From: Urophycis tenuis
Lineage: Eukaryota; Chordata; Actinopteri; Gadiformes; Phycidae
Length of the DNA: 64,000 nt
Direction of reading: 5' to 3'
Assembly (NCBI GenBank): GCA_036785325.1
Contig: JAXIVH010000044.1
Location: forward strand, 1,895,001 to 1,959,000
Part shown: positions 54,823 through 64,000 of the stretch, in pieces
Layout: each line of letters starts with the position of its first letter
How positions within the stretch are numbered: the stretch's first letter is position 1
Notes under the pieces: model-generated
The model's database searches: none
Seen by the model: only the letters and a program-made list of their open reading frames with translations
What the model was told of the DNA's origin: nothing
Translations under genes and position numbers: made by a program

Positions 54823-55204
54823 TGAAAACGTAACGTCAGCCTTATAACGTTACGTTATCATCCACTTAATCATTTTTTATGTTTAATTTAATGCACATGC
54901 TAAAACTCTTCGACACCGTGCTTGTACTTCGGTTTCATTAAACAAAATGTACGGTCTAACAGTTCATTTCCAACAAGCTAACATTAGCTTTAGCTACCTA
55001 TTCGCTTAACCTAGATGACTATGACGTGCCCTTCAGACTATCATGGCAAATAGAGTCACATCATATCAAACGTAACACATTAAAACATTGATTTTGCTGT
55101 CGAATCAACAGAATAGTTTCATGATATTAAACAAATAATTCACGTTCAATACTCACACTCCGGTCGTCGTCCATCATGGATGTACTCCTCGTGGTGTATG
55201 TAAG

Positions 55205-55400
55205 TGGGAAGACAGTACTCCGTCCAGTTGGTGGCGCTGCCGCTGTCGCACATTCTTGAGGGGCGGAGATCTGCGGTTGCCGCACATTCCTGAGGGGCGG
55301 AGATCTGCGGTCGTGAATCTGCAGCCTCCGGGTCTGCAGACACCCCCTCCTCGAGAGTTTGCCTGACGAAGGCGAACGACCCCCCTCCCCCCCCCCCCCA
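55205..55400 (-). repeat. Right arm of the dispersed repeat (inverted B, direct A)
   Basis: It contains agatctgcggtcgtgaatct and gcagcctccgggtctgcaga, the reverse complement of the left arm, with a tandem doubling of ttcctgaggggcggagatct. It is followed by gagagtttgcctgacgaagg in direct orientation and a C-run. Confidence 0.75.
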
Positions 55401-55713
55401 AGTCCCCATTGCGCAACCCTGGGATCGACCAAAAAGGACAAGTACGTCTCGCTGCGGCCCGCGGGAACGCGCGGTTTGACATCACGCCCCGCCCACATCA
55501 CGCACAGGTGCCTTCTGGGATTTGTATGCGCCCGACCGGTACCAGTGCATTATGGGATTTGCTTGCGATTAAACACGATTACGCCGATTATAGTGGTTTA
55601 TCCATATCCAGTAGGTGATTTTGTAACCTAACTCTTACGTTTCATTAGAAATAATAAATGGGAACTCCTCAAATCATTCGTTGTGCAGTAGTGAATATAT
55701 ATATATATATATA
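55401..55713. other. Short intergenic stretch ending in (AT)n
   Basis: No gene recognised. The (AT)n at 55,693-55,713 served as target for the neighbouring insertions. Confidence 0.6.
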
Positions 55714-56427
55714 TGTAACAAGTGTGTATGTTGTGTTATAGATTCCGCCTCAATTCATTTATTGGTTTAGTTTTACTGTATTACCCGTTGTGGTGTTTGT
55801 TTTTTATTTTGAAAAGTCTTGGGAGTTCGCGCTGTGTCTTTTACGCCGGTTGACACAACGTCCGGTTGTCTGATTTCAACCGGCTAACTGGTGAGTCGCG
55901 CTCCTCGTGGCTCCTGTGTCATATGTTGATATTATTTTGTTTAATTGTAGATATTGCCGCCATACTGTCATAGAAATGTGTTCTATATGATGGATGACAA
56001 TGTACATTGCGAGGGTGGGGGGTAGCATCAGCTGATGTGTGGGATGCCCGTTGATATATTACTTATCCGACCACGTTGTGTTCAGGTTTCCATGTGTGAA
56101 TCTGACGGTGGCAGCGCCCCCTACTGTTTGTATGTGACACAGGTGGGTCACTGACGGTGTTAATGTACATTTCCCATCAGAGGTTGTTTTGTATGTTTTA
56201 TTTCTGTGTTTTTTATTGAGATTTTGTAAACATTTACATTGTTAATATGTCCGGTGGTCTGATTTCAACCGGCTAACTGGTTTCCATGTGTGAATCTGAC
56301 GGTGGCAGCGCCCCCTACTGTTTGTATGTGACACAGGAGAGAATAAAAGTGCATGTGTGGAGATCAACCCTGTGTCCTGCTTCACCGTTGTCACACGATG
56401 GAGGCTACTAGCATGAGGCCGGTTACA
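55714..56427 (+). mobile_element. Probable solo LTR (714 bp)
   Basis: Begins TGTAACAAGTG and ends CCGGTTACA (TG...CA), with AATAAA near 56,342 and 4-bp flanks tata on both sides, although in an AT repeat. Internally ggcagcgccccctactgttt and gatttcaaccggctaactgg are each present twice, about 190 and 390 bp apart. No coding region. Confidence 0.6.
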
Positions 56428-56650
56428 TATATATTAAGGCTGTCAAAGTTAACGCGTTATTAACGCGTTAACGTAACATGCTTATAACGGCACTATTTTT
56501 TTAAATGCGTGATTAACGCAGTGATATTTTTAACCTCGGGCCACTCCGTAGCTCGGGAAACCCGGAAGCAATACACCGAGGTCGATGCCGACAAAAAACT
56601 ACAACCCCGTTACAACCAACTAGCTACAACTATTACTAACGTTAGGAGTA

Positions 56651-59600
56651 ATGGATAAGAAAGATCTTTTGAATGGCAAGTTCAGATTCAAAGTCTTGCC
56701 AGATGGCTCTTATGACAGGACAAAGGTGATTTGTATTTATTGTCGCGCTGAACTGAGTTACCACCGGAGTACGTCCAGTCTGAAATACTACTTGTCGTCC
56801 AAGCACACAGCGGGTGCAGAGAGCCCGGCGCCCCCTCCTCGCTTCAAGCAAACTACGCTAGATAATTTAAAAGGGAAACAGCTGGACAGCTCTACCAGCC
56901 GGAAGCTCACAAAAGCTGTCGCGAAATGGGTGGCTACAGCGTGTAGACCGATCAGTATTGTGGAGGACGACGGTCTGCGTGAAATGATACGTATTGCGTC
57001 CAACGACTGGACATATGAATTACCTTGTCGAGCCACTACTATCAAGAACATCCGCGACCTGTGTGAAGATGAGAGAGCCAAGGTGGCGGCGGTGTTGGAG
57101 CAGACAAGCACAGTTGCGCTGACCGGAGACTACTGGACCTCACTAAGTAATCACAGTTACCTCGGGGTCACAGCGCATTATTTTGACCATCAGTGGGGAC
57201 TTCAGTCACGTGCGTTGACTGTTATGAAAACAGATGAGAGGCACTTTGCCAGTACGTCCGCAGAGCACTTCATGCACGTAGCTCGAGAATGGAAGATTGA
57301 AGATAAAGTCAGCACGCTGACCACCGACAGTGCACGGAACATGATCGCAGCATCCAAGGAACTCCCGTTTGAGCACATGCCCTGCACAGCACATCTCCTC
57401 CAACGAGCCATCACAGTGTCTCTACAACACAGCCCATTTGATAATGCATTGGCAAAATGCAGAAAGGTAGTGGGCCATTTCAAGCACAGTGCACCAAATT
57501 CAGCAGAGCTCGAACAGCAGCAAGTTGCAAAGGGAAAAACTAAAGAGGTGCTTACACCAGACGTTTCAACTAGATGGAACAGCACCCTGGAGATGATCAG
57601 GCGTATTCTGAGAAATCAAGAACCACTGAGAGATACCCTGGCCCTCCATGCAACCAAGGTCACAATGCCAACAGCAGCTGAGCTGGATAAACTGCAGAAG
57701 TTGGAGGCAGTGCTGGAACCCTGCAGGTGAATTACTGATACTCTCATTGATACTATCATTGTTTCTGACTGTGTGTGTGAGTTAGAGAGAGAGAAAGAGA
57801 TGAGTAAGAGAAAGAGCTGGGGGAGAGAGAGAGAGTGTGTGCTAGGGTTGGGACACGATTTTCGAATAGTCGAATATTCGTGACACGTTCGAATAAAGAA
57901 TACTCATTTCGAATGCCGCATTGACTAGTATTGCGTTTCACTGGGAAAGAATGCTGCATTGTTTACATAGAACTATACGTCCGAACCTAAAACATCCCCG
58001 AAAGGATGGCTTATCTGCAGCGGCAATCGCGGTCCTATTTGGGGAGGAGTACAGTGCCAGGATGTGTGCCCACCGCTCCACAATGACCCACTGACATGGT
58101 GGAAAGCAAATCAAAAAAGATACCCCCTCCTGGCAAAGTTGGCGAGCGCCTACTTGTGTGTGCCTGCAACGTCCGTGCCGTCGGAGCGCGTGTTCTCCGC
58201 TGCCGGCTTAATAGTTAATTGGCTGCGCACACGTCTCCACCCCGAACACGTTGACATGTTGATTTTTCTGAATAAAAATATGCAATAGGTTTACTTCGCT
58301 ATTTCTGTTAAATCCATTCGATCTCGTTGCTGAAACTGTTTCAAACGGTTCCGCCTATCAGGCAGTTAAATGAAAAACAGCGCAGCGGTTGCAATTGTAA
58401 AACTGTTTGTTTGTTGTCATGCTGTAGCTGAGATAAATCGCTCAGGGAATATGCCCATTTTACCGTTCTGTAATGTTCTTATTGATTCAGTAAACTGTTT
58501 GGTTAAGTCTACCCTTTCTGTCGTGTGTGTGTGGTGGTTGAAGGAGGGGGATGTCGCACGTGAGCGCGCGCGTGTATGTATGTGTTTTTTTTGTGTTTTT
58601 TTTTTTGGGGGGGGGGGGGTCGATTTTCGAATAAAATTCGAATAGTGTCTAGCGAATTTCGAAGAGTGTTTTGGACTGAAAGTCACATCCCTAGTGTGTG
58701 CGTGTGTGTGCGCGTGTGTGCCTTTAGTCCTTGTGTAGGTGAATGTAACAAGTTCTTAACTTTTTCTTTCCTGTTACGGTTTCACCTCCACATCCCCTCC
58801 CTGCCTCCATAACTCACACCTACCGCACTCGTTCCCAACGAGCTGGCACCCAGCAGAGCACAGGTGCTCCCAATGGAGCTGATCAGGGGAACGAGCCACA
58901 GTTGGGAACTGCACACCTGCTTCCAATCATCACCTCACCTTGCTGCCTACAAAGACCCGGGTCTTCCACTCACACATCGCCAGATCTCTTAGTAGATACG
59001 CCTGGCAAGTATATCGCTGACTTTGCTATTCGCTCATGCTGAATCTAATTCCTTTGTCTGGTTTGACGCTTCATGCATGTATTCTCATCCACGTCCTCTG
59101 TGTTCCCACAGAACCTGCCCAGGTGTGCCAGCTGAACCCAGGCATCTTGCCTGCTCCATCTCCACCCCTGATCATTAAATAAAACGCCCTGCGAGGCATT
59201 CATCCTCTCCTGGCCATGCGCTTGCTTCCTAACTAACACCACCGTTACACTTTCCCCTATTATTGCAGGTACATAACAGAACTTCTCAGAGGAGAGAAGT
59301 TTTTATCCTCTTCAGTGGTGCTCCCAGCCTTATGCCATCTGTCACGAGTCATGGAGGTCTCTGAGGATGACCCAGCTTACATGGTCAAATTCAAAGAGAC
59401 CTTCACAGCAGACTTGGAGCAACGCAAAGACAAAACAAACATGACATGGCTGAGGGTTGCGACAGCTCTAGACCCTAGGTTTAAGGACCTAAAGTGTCTG
59501 AGCAAACCTGACAGGGCTGAGGTGTGGCGTTTGATCACTGCTTTGCTCAGGAAGGAGAGGCCTGCACAGCAAGAACAACCAGCGGCATCTGAGCCACCTA

Positions 59601-59926
59601 AGAAAAGATTAGCTCTCCTGCTTGTTCCAGAGTCTTCATCTGATGAAGAGGAGGACTGCCTTGAAAGCTGTGTGGAGCGCTACAAGGCAGAGCCCACTAT
59701 TGACACAGAGGATTGTCCGCAGCAGTGGTGGTCCAACCATGAAGGGGCACACAGCACGATGGCCCGCCTTGCACGCAAGTACTTGGCAACACCTGCCACC
59801 TCGGTGCCATGCAAGAGGCTGTTTTCACTGTCTGGGCATATTGTGAATAAGAAGAGAGCCTCCCTGGCTTCTGAAAATGTCAACAGGCTTGTCTGTTTGA
59901 ACAACTGGCTCAGTGGAAAGAAATAA
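56651..59926 (+). CDS. hAT transposase, ZBED-type, 577 aa, two exons, apparently intact
   Basis: join(56651..57726, 59269..59926) gives 578 codons including TAA with no stop or frameshift. The donor is CTGCAG|gtgaat and the acceptor tattgcag|GTACAT; the split arginine codon fits exactly (CR|YITELL). The N-terminus has a BED-type zinc finger (VICIYCRAELSYHRSTSSLK then YLSSKH). The RNase-H-like core shows ALTGDYWTSLSNHSYLGVTA and DVSTRWNSTLEM. The C-terminus has the hAT dimerisation region (QQWWSNHEGAH, LARKYLATPATSVPCKRLFS, NVNRLVCLNNWL). It is somewhat shorter than ZBED1. Such enzymes bind the element ends and cut and paste them with 8-bp target duplication. Confidence 0.88.
57843..58693 (+). 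mobile_element. Nested hAT element (851 bp), internally deleted
   Basis: Ends TAGGGTTGGGACACG and, inverted, TAGGGATGTGACTTTC, flanked by gtgtgtgc on both sides (57,835-57,842; 58,694-58,701). Subterminal cgaatagtcgaatattcg motifs recur near both ends. At 58,064-58,288 it keeps the hAT C-terminus (PLLAKLASAYLCVPATSVPS, ERVFSAAG), so it is a deletion derivative of an autonomous copy. It sits inside the intron of the 56.6-59.9 kb transposase. Confidence 0.9.
58772..59249 (+). mobile_element. Solo LTR (478 bp) nested in the transposase intron
   Basis: Begins TGTTACGG and ends CCGTTACA, with 6-bp flanks ctttcc on both sides (58,766-58,771; 59,250-59,255). A polyadenylation signal ATTAAATAAAA lies near 59,175 in plus orientation. 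The type resembles fish gypsy LTRs. It ends only 19 bp before the splice acceptor of the transposase, and its duplicated flank supplies the pyrimidine tract. Confidence 0.82.
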
Positions 59927-60654
59927 CTTGATATTCATTTGGTCTGTTAAAAAAGCAGAAATGGAGGCTGATGTTTGTTTTGTCTGTTAAAAAAAGAGGA
60001 GGCAGATTTGTACTTCATTTTGTCTGTTAAAAAAGAGAAGAGATGGAGGCTGATGTTTAGTTTATTTGGTCTGTTAAAAGAGAAGAGATGGAGGTTGGGT
60101 TGTTCAGCCTCTGCTGAATATAACAGAACAGCTGTTCATAGGCTATAGGCTGACTGCACTATCATTTGAGTCATGTTCTGTAACACTCCCCACTGTTTCA
60201 TGCACACTTTATGTATTTTAAATTATTATTTTCTTTAAGTTATTTTGTGCATCACCCTGTTTGTTTTGAATTTGATGCAAATTGCAATGCAATGAGGGAC
60301 ATTATTTTGTGTTAAATGGGGATGAATAGATCAAATGTGAAGTTCAACACACTATTGTGTTAGTAAATATTACTATGCAGTTTGCACATGTTAGTTACTT
60401 GAACTGGGAGTATTTCTCATTGTAACAATAAATAAACATGCTTTTTTTGCATAAAGCAAGCATTTGTCTATTCTCATGTTGAAAAGAGTATTACAATTTG
60501 AAAAATATGCGATTAATTTGCGATTAATCGTGATTAACTATGATCATCATGCGATTAATCGCGATTAAATATTTTAATCGATTGACAGACCTAATATATA
60601 TATATATATATATATAACACTACTATATGTAGTGTCCTCTTTGTTTTATTTTAT

Positions 60655-60730
60655 TTTACTTTTTACTGGAGTACTGTGAAGAACGCAATTTCCCTCAGGG
60701 ATCAATAAAGTATGTCTGTCTGTCTGTCAT
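60655..60730 (+). repeat. LINE 3'-tail fragment with (TCTG)n
   Basis: tttccctcagggatcaataa followed by agtatgtctgtctgtctgtc, the usual fish L2-type 3' end, next to a decayed (TA)n. Confidence 0.75.
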
Positions 60731-61740
60731 TATACAAGAACTTACACTACACACATCAAACACATCCAGGACGTTACACTATTATACAAATGATATTTCA
60801 AGTCTCACTGTCTTTCCTAGAAACCAATGAAGAACACACACATTTGATAACAAAGATCATGTAACGGTGAGTTATTCGTTATATATAAAAAATACTACAA
60901 AAAACAAACAAACAAACACAACCAAAACGCTCGTTTCTGGATCAGGGTGTAGGCCTCCTGAAACAGCTCCTCCTTTCACTCTCCTACTTCCATGTTTCGC
61001 TGCCTGTTAAACAAAGATCAGAACATTTGGTGCATCCGGTATGTCAGTAATAGATGCTCTTCCAACACATATCTTCTTACACTGCCCGGTCAAAAAAAAG
61101 AAAAAGAAAAAAAAAGTTGCACCTGATTTTAACTAAGCAAAAGGTAAGCCTCTTATTGGATCATTACTGTATGGGACATTTTCTTTCAGCTGGTAACAAG
61201 TTATTTATACCCAACTGATGCAAATGATGCAAGGACAATATTCTCATTCCTTAAACAACATGTCAAAATTCACATTCCATGAGTGGAGGGTTATTTAATG
61301 TATGTTGCCAACAACGCCACCTGGGGAGTCGCGCCCCAGGAAACAGTTTGTTAGTAGGATTGACTAAGGTCACACAGGTTCGAATCACCACAAGGGCAGA
61401 GACAGTGTATGGAAAATTACAAAACACTTTATTTTTAATAACACAGCATATGAACCTTCACAATCATAAAATGTGGAAGGTTTGTCGGTTTAATTGTCAA
61501 ATTTGAAATAGGCCAAATAAGGAGTAACTAAAGATAAAGGGGAAGACAGAGCTGGGGCTTACCACGGCGACCAAAATCAAACAAAGGGGGTGAACCAAAT
61601 ACACCCGCACACACACACGCTCAGGGGGTGAACAAAACCCACCACCAGGGGTGAGGTCGCCGCCTTGGGCCCACAGCACCTGTCAACAAAAGAAAAGCAC
61701 AAAATATTTAAACCAGGCCTTTACAATCAAAACAGACAAT
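60731..61740. other. Intergenic; no gene recognised
   Basis: AT-rich, with A-runs near 60,900 and 61,100. At 61,375-61,395 cacaggttcgaatcaccac resembles a Pol III B box and may be a SINE fragment; an A box was not identified. The open frames here have no known domain. Confidence 0.5.
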
Positions 61741-61754
61741 AGGAAATCCACAAC

Positions 61755-61826
61755 ACACACACACACACACACACACGCGCGCGCCCACACGCACACACAC
61801 ACGCGCTCACACGCACACGCACGTAC
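61755..61826. repeat. (CA)n/(CG)n alternating tract
   Basis: Alternating purine-pyrimidine repeats including GCGCGCGC, capable of Z-DNA. Confidence 0.9.
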
Positions 61827-61844
61827 CGTCAGGGTGGTGCCACA

Positions 61845-61908
61845 GGGCTCCACGCTCTTTATGTTGTCATGTCATCAATTGTCTGACTTCTAAGTCAAGT
61901 ATAACCTC
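61845..61908 (+). repeat. Stray copy of the tRNA-array spacer
   Basis: tgtcatgtcatcaattgtct, gacttctaagtcaagtataa and cctc match the array at 7.98-8.02 kb (first, diverged unit) over about 50 bp. The match stops at cctc, where the LINE begins. Confidence 0.8.
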
Positions 61909-62125
61909 GCCCACTCGTCTGAAGCAGGAAGTGAGTACGGAGAGCTGAGCGTGTTAGCAGCAGGTGTCGAGTTAGAGCTAGAAGCAAGATATTGTTATTT
62001 TCGTTTTTTATATGGTGTTTGTCTAAGTGTTTTATGTTCGTTTGGTGAGTAGTTCTAGTGTGTTGTTGCGGTTGTTTCCCCCTGCAGCTTAAGCTGTTAG
62101 GGGGAGCCGTTGTTTGTTTGTTTGT

Positions 62126-63349
62126 ATGGCTAATGAGTCATTAGCACGGATGGATACAAGGACAAACGACATAGGAACGGATAAAACAACAATGAGAACG
62201 GACAATGGACATAAAATGGACAGACTGAGAAAAAATGAGAAGGAAATGATTGTCGACGGCCAAGCACAAGCACATGGTGAAGGTGGAGGGTTTGGGGAAT
62301 CACATGGTGAAAGGGAAGAAGTGTATGGAGAGGAATTGACTGTAGATGTTGAGGTAGAGGGGAAGGAGCCAATATCCATGATGGATGTTTTGAAGGAAGT
62401 AAAAAGAGCATGTGGAGTGGTGGTGGGATGCAGAGTGAAAGGAGACAGAAACTAAGAAATAACGATGAAGGATGAACGAGGAAAAGAAAAGCTAATGGAC
62501 GGAGTGAGAGTGAAAGGGGTAATGGTTCATGCAAAAGACATTATAAACAATGAAATGGTAGTATCTTTTATAAACTTGCCCGTGTATTTGAAAGATGAGA
62601 ATATTATTGGGAAAATAATACAGTGGGGAGTGAAGCCGACATCGGCGATTAGAAGGAGAATGTGGCCGGGGACCGATATAGCAGATGGAACACGTTATTT
62701 GAAGGTGAAATTTAATGAAGAGGTGCGATCCCTACCATACTCTACAAAGTTTGAAACATTGAGAGGTGCGGAGTACTTCAGAGTCATTCATGACAGACAA
62801 ATAAGAGTGTGTAGACTGTGCATAAAACCGGGACACTTATTCAGAGAGTGCCCGGAATTTAAGTGCTTCCGGTGCAAGCAAACAGGACATTATGCACGAG
62901 ATTGCGAGGGGAGGAGCGAGACGGAGATCGTGGCAGTTCGGGAGGAGGCGGAGCCAGAGGTGGAGAACGGACGGGAGGAGGAGGAGGAGGGGAGCGATCC
63001 AAACGAGGAAGGAGACGACGAGGATGATGGGAGGAGAGACCAAGGGGAGAAGAAGACGCCGGCTCCAGACCTGAACATCATCATCGTGGAGGAGGAGCAG
63101 CGGGAGACCGAAGGAGAGGACCGGAGGGGGAGAGGCGGTGATCGAGGAGGGGAGAGCGGGAGAGCGGAGGTGGAGAAGGAGACGAGGAGACCAGACGACA
63201 GAGGGGGAGCGAGGAAGGAGCCAGAGGAGGAGGGGACGGCAGAGAGGAGAACGAACAGCAGGGAGAGGAGACAGGAGGACAGCGAGGAGCTGTCAGATAT
63301 GGACACCTCCACAGCCCAAAGGATAAGGGTGAAAGGAAAGCAGCCCTAG
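62126..63349 (+). pseudogene. LINE ORF1 with zinc knuckles, one nonsense codon
   Basis: One frame from MANESLARMDTRTND to the stop at 63,349, interrupted only by TAA at 62,453-62,455 (GDRN*EITMKDERG). A tyrosine would be expected there. The second half has MVVSFINLPVYLKDENIIGK, the PGTDIADGTRYLKVKF stretch, and two zinc knuckles, CRLCIKPGHLFREC and CFRCKQTGHYARDC. A highly charged Glu/Arg tail follows. ORF1 proteins of this type bind the element RNA. Confidence 0.85.
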
Positions 63350-63423
63350 CAGCCGGGAAAGCGAAAATGAGGAACGAAAGGATGAAGGGACTCAGATCAG
63401 GAATGTGAGGTAAAAACATAAAA

Positions 63424-64000
63424 ATGAATTGGGTTATTTTTCTTTGTGCTCTCATGGTCACTGTCACGTCGATAAATGTCAATGGGTTGAGAAATATAGA
63501 CAAATTAAAAGGAGTTTTGTACGTATACAGAAGCGATATAATATGTTTTCAAGAAACAAACTGGGATGAAGCAAAAATAAAGGAAGTCAAAGAGGTATGG
63601 AAAGGTGAAATATACTATAGCAATGGGGGGATAAACGCGAGAGGAGTCGCAATATTAATAAGAAAGGAGAAAGTGGAAGAGGTAAGAGTAGAATATAAAG
63701 ATAGTATAGGGAGACTATTAGCGATAGAATTCAAATATAAAAGGGTTAAATTTAGAATGATTAATGTATATATACCTAACATAGAGAAGGACAAAAGGAA
63801 AACCTTAGGGGAATTAAAAGGATTGATAACGAAGGAGAGCATTATAGTAGGGGATTTCAACATAAAATGTAGTAGGCTAGATATAGGGAAAGGAGTAGAG
63901 TTTAGACAGGAGGGGTCAAGTAGGGAATTGTTAGAAATAATGAGGGAGAAGAATCTGATAGATGTATGGAGGGATGAGAACCCGGAGAAGAGAGAGTTTA
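63424..64000 (+). CDS. LINE ORF2, endonuclease domain (5' part, open to window end)
   Basis: Open for 192 codons to the edge: VTSINVNGLRNIDKLKGVLY, DIICFQETNWDEAKI, GGINARGVAILIRKE and ESIIVGDFNIKCSRLDIG. NVNGLR, QETNW and GDFN are the APE-type endonuclease motifs of L1/Tx1 ORF2. It starts 74 bp after the ORF1 stop. No breaks are seen in this part. Confidence 0.85.
   Translation, partial: MNWVIFLCALMVTVTSINVNGLRNIDKLKGVLYVYRSDIICFQETNWDEAKIKEVKEVWKGEIYYSNGGINARGVAILIRKEKVEEVRVEYKDSIGRLLAIEFKYKRVKFRMINVYIPNIEKDKRKTLGELKGLITKESIIVGDFNIKCSRLDIGKGVEFRQEGSSRELLEIMREKNLIDVWRDENPEKREF

Larger units (their letters stand above)
56435..60593 (+). mobile_element. Autonomous-type hAT (ZBED-like) element, 4.16 kb, with nested insertions
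   Basis: Ends are TAAGGCTGTCAA and the inverse of TAGGTCTGTCAA, flanked by atatatat on both sides (56,427-56,434 and 60,594-60,601). Subterminal AACGCGTTA and GCGATTAATCGCGATTAA motifs are abundant. It encodes a two-exon transposase. Without the two nested insertions it would be about 2.8 kb. Confidence 0.9.
61909..64000 (+). mobile_element. Tx1-like LINE, 5' part, runs off the window
   Basis: A 5' UTR of about 200 bp from gcccactcgtctgaagcagg, then ORF1 and ORF2 with the endonuclease domain. The layout and the ORF1 sequence (LPYSTKFETLRGAEYFRVIH, DRQIRVCRLC) fit L1/Tx1-clade elements of fish. Reverse transcriptase lies beyond the window edge. Confidence 0.85.

Noticed and set aside
62089..62534. 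Minus-strand Ser/Pro/Leu-rich frames opposite LINE ORF1
   Set aside because: Antisense shadows of the Glu/Lys/Arg-rich ORF1 protein; the same applies at 62,837-63,503.

Overview
This is a stretch of vertebrate, almost certainly teleost fish, nuclear DNA. The evidence is spliced vertebrate genes with GT-AG exons, a Rex3 retrotransposon, fish-type LINE-2 and Tx1-like LINE pieces, several hAT elements, tRNA clusters, and heavy (CA)n, poly-G and minisatellite content. Repeats outweigh genes.

Layout. At 1.7-5.3 kb (+) there are five exons of a protein kinase D family gene, from the end of the PH domain to the HCDLKPEN catalytic loop; the rest of the kinase domain is not found. At 5.4-7.5 kb lies a broken hAT transposase-like gene. 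At 7.9-13.0 kb there is a nested tandem array: 19 copies of a ~153-bp tRNA-like unit with Pol III A and B boxes, interrupted three times by a block holding a tRNA-Lys(UUU) gene and two older tRNA-like pieces. From 13 to 17 kb there is intergenic DNA with Ty3/gypsy scraps. At 17.6-29.2 kb (-) is the 3' two-thirds of clcn3 (ClC-3 chloride/proton exchanger), including both alternative C-terminal exons. At 29.4-32.7 kb (-) is a nearly full-length, lightly damaged Rex3.

At 33.7-49.7 kb is the most unusual structure: six copies of one splice-site-bounded exon (~470-504 bp, minus strand) embedded in arrays of a 214-bp satellite, two of about 24 units each. Only the 3'-most copy is open throughout. 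At 51-55.4 kb an inverted repeat flanks a minus-strand gene that joins C2H2-like fingers, an in-frame Pro/Thr/Ala minisatellite and a domain resembling the C-terminus of PWWP3-type proteins. At 55.7-60.6 kb are an LTR and a hAT element whose 577-codon, two-exon transposase looks intact; its intron has been invaded by a second hAT and a solo LTR, each with target-site duplications. From 61.9 kb to the end is the 5' part of a Tx1-like LINE whose 5' junction lies in a stray copy of the tRNA-array repeat.

The kinase gene and clcn3 face each other tail to tail. The two multi-exon host genes are both incomplete: prkd lacks its 3' exons and clcn3 lacks its 5' exons, although 35 kb of sequence follows. 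Either introns are hugely inflated by repeats or the assembly joins or collapses repeats wrongly here. I used exact splice-phase agreement between neighbouring exons as the main check on gene models; family names come from recognised motifs, not from a database search.
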